DNA of 12,049 nt from JACKAN01 sp964502735. Its GTDB lineage: Bacteria > Bdellovibrionota > Bdellovibrionia > Bdellovibrionales > UBA1609. Below, one piece after another: positions 7,668-12,049 of the stretch. The DNA is taken from assembly GCA_964502735.1 (NCBI GenBank), contig CAZCYD010000072.1, positions 1-12,049 of the forward strand, read 5' to 3'. Both the position numbers and the translations under genes were made by a program. How positions within the stretch are numbered: position 1 is the first letter of the stretch; every line of letters starts with the position of its first letter. The notes below the pieces were generated by a model. That model saw only the letters and a list, made by a program, of their open reading frames with translations. It was not told the origin of the DNA and did not search any database.

Positions 7668-7675
7668 ACAAACTC
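7650..7675. repeat. Inverted repeat at the convergent gene ends
   Basis: GAGTTTG (7650-7656) and CAAACTC (7669-7675) form a perfect 7-base stem with a 12-base loop that spans the stop codon of the plus-strand gene and touches that of the minus-strand gene. There is no T tract on either side, so it is not a standard intrinsic terminator, but it is the only candidate structure between the two converging transcripts. Confidence 0.35.
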
Positions 7676-8385
7676 TATTGAGCTAGGCTAATTGGACAAT
7701 GGCCTTTTTGTGTATCCACCCAAAACCAGCTCAGCATAGGATCAGCATCTATAGACTCAACGATTTGAACATCTCTCATCGCCAATTCTTCTTTGAATGA
7801 CTCCAAAGAAAAAGTCCCAGGTCCAATATTAGTCAACTTTGTGACTCTTCGATCTTCAATCAAAAAATTAATAATTTTTGCTAGATCCCTCTGATTGTGA
7901 ACCTCTCTCTCAAATTGGTTGGATTCTCTATTTCTGCAGAATATTCCCACTTCAGTTAGAGAAACTCCAGCCAACACTGGTTGCCCCTCCTTGGGTACGG
8001 CCATTAAAGGAAGTGAGGGCTTCGCAGCTTGACTGGAAAGAATCATATCCTCAAAAGTAATCTTGCCTAGACAGACCATTAGAGGAGAGTCCCCATTAAC
8101 GGCTCCCACGACATAGTCAGGAAGACCAAACTTTCTCACATATCTATCGTAAAGTCCGACTTGAACAATGGATGTAATTAAACTTTTAATCTTGATGTTA
8201 CTGAGATAGGTTGTGTCTTCAGAGAGCAGAAAGTTATAGAAACTGAAATTGGAGTGAGTCAGGGCCTCCCAGACCTCTTGGGCTTCCCGTATTCTTGCAC
8301 TTACCTCTGGGATTCTGATTACATTATCCCTTATATCCTGAAAATCCAATGCATTAATGCCATTGAAAAGAATGACTTCTTTCAT
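7675..8385 (-). CDS. FabD-like (malonyl-CoA:ACP transacylase fold) protein lacking catalytic residues
   Basis: A 236-residue protein whose layout follows FabD but without its chemistry. Residues 4-12 (VILFNGINA) occupy the place of the FPGQGSQ loop. VQVGLYDRYVRKFGLPDYVVGAVNG (75-98) matches the helix and nucleophile elbow, where FabD has GHSxG; here it is GAVNG, so Asn97 replaces the catalytic serine. LGKITFEDMI (106-115) matches the following helix, but the RGxxM arginine is missing, and no histidine stands where FabD has its catalytic one. LTNIGPGTFSLESF (184-197) matches the late FabD EIGPGxVL motif. At 236 residues against about 310, the missing length seems to lie in the small subdomain after the elbow. 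ATG 8385 has a strong all-G Shine-Dalgarno. The frame is intact, so this is probably a functional non-catalytic protein rather than a decaying gene. It stands alone, convergent with one neighbour and divergent from gspC. The fold call is by eye and could be wrong. Confidence 0.6.
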   Translation of the reverse strand: MKEVILFNGINALDFQDIRDNVIRIPEVSARIREAQEVWEALTHSNFSFYNFLLSEDTTYLSNIKIKSLITSIVQVGLYDRYVRKFGLPDYVVGAVNGDSPLMVCLGKITFEDMILSSQAAKPSLPLMAVPKEGQPVLAGVSLTEVGIFCRNRESNQFEREVHNQRDLAKIINFLIEDRRVTKLTNIGPGTFSLESFKEELAMRDVQIVESIDADPMLSWFWVDTQKGHCPISLAQ

Positions 8386-8389
8386 TTAT

Positions 8390-8397
8390 CCCCCCCT
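8390..8397 (-). promoter_or_regulatory. All-G Shine-Dalgarno of the FabD-like gene
   Basis: Reads AGGGGGGG on the minus strand, ending four bases before ATG 8385 (AT-rich spacer ATAA). It supports that start. A run of seven identical bases in a ribosome binding site is prone to slippage, which would alter the spacing. Confidence 0.55.
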
Positions 8398-8418
8398 AAT
8401 TTTTTTTGCCTATAAAGT

Positions 8419-8437
8419 GTTTTAAAAAATTTAAAAC
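8419..8437. repeat. AT-rich palindrome upstream of the FabD-like gene
   Basis: GTTTTAAA (8419-8426) and TTTAAAAC (8430-8437) are perfect inverted arms around AAA. It lies 34-52 bases upstream of the ATG, beside a TATAGG/TTTATA sequence that could be a -10 on the minus strand, so it could be an operator. The low complexity makes a chance palindrome quite possible. Confidence 0.3.
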
Positions 8438-8622
8438 TTCTTAATTCACCCTATTGGACTTTCCCCTCGAGAAAAACTCTCACTACTCACTAAAGCAAAT
8501 TTAAGGCCAGCGAGTTGAACATGCGAGCTGCGAATTAATTAGAACCTAACACCCAAAATGGCACCACACATTTCTTTAGTTTTGAATTTTTTATATTTAA
8601 ATTAAATTTAACAACTCGCATT

Positions 8623-8646
8623 CAACTTCTTGCACAACTTCTTGCA
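8623..8646. repeat. Perfect 12-base tandem direct repeat upstream of gspC
   Basis: CAACTTCTTGCA occurs twice, head to tail (8623-8634, 8635-8646). A shorter relative, CAACTCGCA, lies just upstream (8612-8620). The copies end about 70 bases before the TATAAT box and are spaced by just over one helical turn, so they could be paired regulator sites. No known regulator is matched. Confidence 0.5.
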
Positions 8647-8718
8647 TCTATTACTTCCTTTTACCCTGTTTTATAAAATGGTCGTTTGTCTAGGGATCTG
8701 ATACTTATTGATGCCAGT

Positions 8719-8724
8719 TATAAT
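8719..8724 (+). promoter_or_regulatory. Candidate -10 element of the gspC-gspD promoter
   Basis: A perfect TATAAT 24 bases before the gspC ATG. The -35 position 16-18 bases upstream (about 8695-8702, around ATCTGA) is a poor match and there is no TGn extension, so the promoter may need an activator. It would give a leader of about 16 bases. Confidence 0.45.
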
Positions 8725-8730
8725 AATGAC

Positions 8731-8740
8731 ATGATATCAT
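8731..8740. promoter_or_regulatory. 10-base palindrome between the -10 box and gspC
   Basis: ATGATATCAT is perfectly self-complementary and lies at the expected transcription start, where a bound repressor could block initiation. Short and AT-rich, so chance is possible. Confidence 0.25.
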
Positions 8741-8747
8741 CCGAGAA

Positions 8748-9689
8748 ATGGGTCTAAAAGATAAAAACAGCCAATGGTTTAAAAGCCTTACAAGCTCAAC
8801 AGGAAGACCTCCCTTCGAGGCTTTTTACATCTACATCCTTTGCGGGCTCATTGGATACTCAGTTGCCGACCTCAGCGTCCTCCACTATAGACCCAGCATG
8901 CTCCCTCAAAAGGCACCGCCAGAAAAACCTCCGTCTCTTTCTCGTTTCAAATCCTTGGGGTCTAATGATGTCAGATCTATAACTCAACGCAATATTTTTA
9001 ATGACGATGGGAAGATTCCACCAGCTTTATCGTCTGGAGAGAAAAAAGAAGAGTTCTTTGACGGCCCTCCGACAAAGTCGCGCCTTCCTCTCACTCTCCT
9101 TGGAACTATAGTTCACCTCAACCCGGAAAGGTCTATCGCCACAATTTCCAAGTCCAACACTGTCGAGTCCTATCGTGTTGGCGAAGAAATTGAAACCATG
9201 GCCGTAGTCACAAAAATAGAAAGGCGAAAAGTTGTATTTCGCAACTTAGCCACTCGAAAATTAGAATTTATCGACATTCCCGACGAGGGTCCAGCTGTGA
9301 GCTTAAAGACTTCTGCCGTCAAGACTACCCTCGATGACGGTGAAGTCAAAAAGGATGGGGAATTTCGCTTCCGCATTTCTCGAGATGATCTCAACAAATA
9401 CACAAGTGATTTAGGAAATATACTAAAGCAGGCTCGCATGGTTCCCAATATTATTCCCGGATCAGGTGGAAAAATAGATGGTTTTCGTTTTGTGTCTATT
9501 CAACCCGACAGTATTTTTGCGAAGCTCGGGTTTAAACCCGGCGACACGATAAAATCCGTTAATGACGAAGCCGTAACGACTCCCACCCAGGCGATGGAAA
9601 TGTATCAAAGTTTAAAAAGTTCAGATCGCCTCAATCTCAGCGTAAACCGCGATGGACGGGATGAAGTTTTTGACTATACAATAGAGTAA
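8748..9689 (+). CDS. gspC: Type II secretion system protein GspC
   Basis: A 313-residue bitopic inner-membrane protein that links the inner-membrane platform of the type II secretion system to the outer-membrane secretin GspD. Visible: a short cytoplasmic N terminus, one membrane segment (about 24-42), a proline-rich periplasmic linker (47-64), RNIFNDDGKIP (81-91), typical of the stretch before the homology region, then the HR domain (about 112-176, LPLTLLGTIVHLNPERSIATI..) that contacts the N0 domain of GspD. The C-terminal part (about 222-312) is a PDZ domain with GFRFVSIQPDSIFAKLGFKPGDTI, as in the GspC/PulC family. Length is near the family norm. The ATG at 8748 has only a weak GAGA Shine-Dalgarno. 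gspD follows after 31 bases, the usual gspC-gspD order, and the partner domains HR and N0 are both present. Confidence 0.92.
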   Translation: MGLKDKNSQWFKSLTSSTGRPPFEAFYIYILCGLIGYSVADLSVLHYRPSMLPQKAPPEKPPSLSRFKSLGSNDVRSITQRNIFNDDGKIPPALSSGEKKEEFFDGPPTKSRLPLTLLGTIVHLNPERSIATISKSNTVESYRVGEEIETMAVVTKIERRKVVFRNLATRKLEFIDIPDEGPAVSLKTSAVKTTLDDGEVKKDGEFRFRISRDDLNKYTSDLGNILKQARMVPNIIPGSGGKIDGFRFVSIQPDSIFAKLGFKPGDTIKSVNDEAVTTPTQAMEMYQSLKSSDRLNLSVNRDGRDEVFDYTIE

Positions 9690-9706
9690 CGACAGCAGCA
9701 CCTAGG

Positions 9707-9713
9707 TAAGGAG
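9707..9713 (+). promoter_or_regulatory. Shine-Dalgarno that fixes the gspD start at 9721
   Basis: TAAGGAG lies seven bases before ATG 9721, ideal spacing. The in-frame GTG at 9715 is only one base from it and cannot be served by it. Confidence 0.75.
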
Positions 9714-9720
9714 TGTGCAA

Positions 9721-11982
9721 ATGAAATTTTTAGTAATTCTGATACTGATTTCTTCTCTACAAGTGAAGGCTCAGGAGCCTGAGGCTCAAGAAACAAGTTC
9801 GGAAACCATCAAGCTCAAAAACGACGGCAAACTAAAATTTTCTGATGCAAATCCCGAAGATATAACTAATGAGAATTTCCCCGATCTGGTAGAAAGCTTT
9901 GACTATCCAAATGCCGAAATTTCTGAAATTGTAAAAGCTATTAGTAAACTCACAGGAAAGAATTTTATCTTAGATAATAACGTTAGGGGAAAAATCACTA
10001 TTATTGCACCCTCCCAGATTACGGTCGCCGAAGCTTATCGTGCCTTTCTATCGGCCTTGGCTATGAATGGTTTAACCGTTGTGCCCTCTGGCAAGTTCCT
10101 AAAAATAAGACAAGCAAGAGCCGCACAACGAGACAGCCTAGAGACCTATACGGGGGCGTTTTTTCCCAACTCTGATGAAGTTATCACTCGCATTATTAAA
10201 CTTAAGTATATTAGCGCTGAAGAAGTGTACAAAAACTTAAGAATATTAAACTCAAAGGATGGTGAGTCCCACGCCTACGGCCCCACAAACTCTCTAATCA
10301 TAACCGACTACGGTTCTCACGTAGAAAGAGTTGTCAACATTTTGAGACACCTCGATGTCTCTGGATTTGAAGAAAAACTGGCAGTTATTCGCATACAGTA
10401 CGCCAAATCTAAAGACATAGCTGATCTCATTAATAAAATTATTAATAAAGATGCCACCTCGGGGGCCAGCAATGTTCCTCGGTTTCGTCGTCCCAATGAA
10501 GGAACCAAAACTGGCAGCGGAGGAGGCGCAGAATCCTATTCGCTCGTTGTTTCTGACGACAGAACAAACTCAGTTATTGTTGTGGGTAATGATGCCGGTA
10601 TTAAAAAAATTAAAACTCTAGTCAGTCAGTTAGACTTTCGCTTGCGCCCTGAGGACTCGGGCGGAGTCCACGTCTATTATGTACGCCATGGTGAAGCTGA
10701 AAAGATTGCGAACGTCTTAAATGGCATCGCCTCTGAATCAAAAAAAGCCAACCAGGAAAGAGGCGGGACAGGTTCTTCTGGGGGGGGCTCACCAATACTC
10801 AAAGAACCTCAGTCCCCCGACGCCGTTTTTGGGGGTGACGTAAAAGTTGCAGCGGATAAAGACACCAATAGTCTTATCATCACGGCCAGCAAACAGGACT
10901 ATCAAGTCGTAAAGAATATTCTTAGCAAAATTGATATCGCTCGCGATCAAGTTTTTGTTAAAGCCGTTATTATGGAAATGAACGCTGAGAAAAAAATGGA
11001 CTGGGGTGTAAACTACTACCAGTTTGATAAGAACAGCAAAGGTATTGGAAGAATGGGCTTTAGAGGCTCATCAAGTTTACAGGACCTCATAAACCCAGCA
11101 AGCGACAGTGGGGCTATTTTTGGCTTCGGCAGTGGTGCAGAGGTGGACCTCAACATAGGGGGCCAAGTGCTAAAGGTCTCGAGCCTTGTGGGCTTAATCA
11201 AGGTTTTACAGGGAAATGTAGGAGGCAATGTCCTCTCCACTCCGCAAATTATGGCCATGGACAATGAAGAAGCTACCTTAGAGGTAGGTGAAGAAGTCCC
11301 CGTCGGTCGAACAGATACAGCTACAGCCTCTGGTGGAGTGACTTCTTCTATTGAACGTCGAGAAGCCACCATAAAACTTGTGATTACTCCCTTTATAAGT
11401 CCAGACACTGACAACGTAAGATTAAAAATTGACCAGCAAGTGAAACAAGTCTCAGGAAAGCTGCCTCAAGCTTCGCAACTTGCAGATGTTTCGATTATTC
11501 TCAACACGAGATCTATAAAAACAACTCTGGTCGTTGACAGCGGCGACACGGCTGTTCTGGGTGGTTTGATGAATAACCAAGATCGCGAAGAGGTTACAAA
11601 AGTTCCCATTTTAGGTGATATCCCTATTATTGGGTGGTTGTTTAAATCTAGAAATGTAGCCAATACAAAAACTAATCTTTTGGTATTTATTACCCCCAAA
11701 ATTATAAGAAACAGCTCTGACAACGCAGAAGTTGTCGCCAACAAACTTGATGAACGCATCACCTTTATTCAACGCTACCTTAGCGGCAAAGATCCCTACG
11801 GCTCTGAAGTTGACAATTTGCCCAGAAGAGAGGTCAGCAAGTCCTTTACCCCCTCTCGAAGCACTGAAGAAGAAGGTTTAGAGGACCTTGAATCTCCACT
11901 CGACGAGTCTCCCACTGAAGACTCAACCTCTCCATTTATTGAAGAGTACAAGCCGGAGTCACCAGCTGTAGAGTCTTTTTAG
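9721..11982 (+). CDS. gspD: Type II secretion system outer-membrane secretin GspD
   Basis: A 753-residue secretin forming the multimeric outer-membrane channel through which folded proteins leave the cell. Order of parts: signal peptide (1-17, MKFLVILILISSLQVKA); N0 (about 55-128, SFDYPNAEISEIVKAISKLTG); N1 (about 153-213); N2 (about 219-310) with a glycine-rich loop at 261-272; N3 (about 314-405) with a second glycine-rich loop at 347-357; secretin domain (about 410-665) with VLSTPQIMAMDNEEATLEVG, EVPVG and the family signature VPILGDIPIIGWLFKSR. A tail of about 88 residues follows; its last 40 are rich in Glu, Asp, Ser and Pro, possibly the place where a pilotin would bind, though no S-domain was recognised. 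The ATG at 9721 is chosen by Shine-Dalgarno spacing. The first loop of N3 is encoded by a run of eight G residues (10780-10787). Length is slightly above average. gspE or another gsp gene would be expected beyond the edge. Confidence 0.95.
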   Translation: MKFLVILILISSLQVKAQEPEAQETSSETIKLKNDGKLKFSDANPEDITNENFPDLVESFDYPNAEISEIVKAISKLTGKNFILDNNVRGKITIIAPSQITVAEAYRAFLSALAMNGLTVVPSGKFLKIRQARAAQRDSLETYTGAFFPNSDEVITRIIKLKYISAEEVYKNLRILNSKDGESHAYGPTNSLIITDYGSHVERVVNILRHLDVSGFEEKLAVIRIQYAKSKDIADLINKIINKDATSGASNVPRFRRPNEGTKTGSGGGAESYSLVVSDDRTNSVIVVGNDAGIKKIKTLVSQLDFRLRPEDSGGVHVYYVRHGEAEKIANVLNGIASESKKANQERGGTGSSGGGSPILKEPQSPDAVFGGDVKVAADKDTNSLIITASKQDYQVVKNILSKIDIARDQVFVKAVIMEMNAEKKMDWGVNYYQFDKNSKGIGRMGFRGSSSLQDLINPASDSGAIFGFGSGAEVDLNIGGQVLKVSSLVGLIKVLQGNVGGNVLSTPQIMAMDNEEATLEVGEEVPVGRTDTATASGGVTSSIERREATIKLVITPFISPDTDNVRLKIDQQVKQVSGKLPQASQLADVSIILNTRSIKTTLVVDSGDTAVLGGLMNNQDREEVTKVPILGDIPIIGWLFKSRNVANTKTNLLVFITPKIIRNSSDNAEVVANKLDERITFIQRYLSGKDPYGSEVDNLPRREVSKSFTPSRSTEEEGLEDLESPLDESPTEDSTSPFIEEYKPESPAVESF

Positions 11983-12049
11983 TTCTATTCGCTTATCCAA
12001 TTCCAAAAAATAATCGTCTAAAATTTTGTGAATGCGCCTCACGCGCAGT

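Larger units (their letters stand above)
8386..8747. other. Divergent AT-rich intergenic region upstream of gspC
   Basis: A 362-base non-coding stretch between two divergently transcribed genes. It holds the Shine-Dalgarno and a palindrome for the FabD-like gene on the left, a very AT-rich block (about 8577-8611), a perfect 12-base tandem repeat (8623-8646), a perfect TATAAT box (8719-8724) and a 10-base palindrome just before gspC. No credible ORF or structured RNA was seen. An ATG at 8731 opens an 8-codon frame overlapping the gspC start, too short to call. Confidence 0.7.

Noticed and set aside
9715..9720. Upstream GTG start for gspD
   Set aside because: It lies one base from the TAAGGAG Shine-Dalgarno; ATG 9721 has ideal spacing and begins the signal peptide.
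11016..11414. A 132-residue minus-strand open frame inside gspD
   Set aside because: It is antisense to the conserved secretin domain, lacks a Shine-Dalgarno and has no recognisable protein features.
12028..12049. Start of a next gene (GTG at 12028 or ATG at 12032), possibly gspE
   Set aside because: Only 6-7 codons are visible, the two starts are in different frames and neither has a Shine-Dalgarno; gspE is only an expectation from usual gene order.

Overview
The window reads as ordinary chromosomal DNA from a Gram-negative bacterium of moderately low GC content (roughly 40-45% by eye). An alternative complex III operon, System II (ResB/CcsA) cytochrome c maturation, a TolC-type outer-membrane protein and type II secretion genes together fit a Bdellovibrio-like or other former 'deltaproteobacterial' lineage (Bdellovibrionota). 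This assignment rests on gene content and protein style only, without any database match. No tRNA, rRNA, IS element, phage gene or CRISPR array was seen.

Left block (1-5902, all minus strand): read in transcription order, it runs tolC-like gene, resB/ccs1-like gene, ccsA/resC-like gene, a stem-loop terminator at about 1391-1419, then a 250-base promoter region, actA (pentaheme cytochrome) and the start of actB, which leaves the window at base 1. The first three genes are packed so that each downstream Shine-Dalgarno (SD) sequence overlaps or abuts the upstream stop codon; actA-actB is built the same way. The functional logic is clear: ResB/CcsA attach heme to apocytochromes outside the inner membrane, and ActA is a five-heme cytochrome needing exactly that service before joining the quinol-oxidising alternative complex III.

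Middle block: a short divergent gap (5903-5982) separates tolC from a plus-strand pair, a PduO-type cob(I)alamin adenosyltransferase and an unrecognised protein with two GNAT-like halves, joined by an ATGA stop/start overlap. This pair converges, with a 7-base gap, on a minus-strand gene (7675-8385). That gene encodes what looks like a shortened malonyl-CoA:ACP transacylase (FabD) fold lacking its catalytic residues, and it is the most unusual coding feature here.

Right block: a 362-base AT-rich divergent intergenic region (8386-8747) holds a perfect 12-base tandem repeat, a perfect TATAAT box and several palindromes. It precedes gspC and gspD, the inner-membrane clamp protein and outer-membrane secretin of a type II secretion system. 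The operon probably continues beyond the right edge, where only 67 bases remain after gspD.

Several start codons were moved from the longest possible reading frame on the basis of SD position, gene overlap or family start: gspD to 9721, the adenosyltransferase to 5983, the GNAT-like gene to 6549, and tolC to 5902 (less certain).
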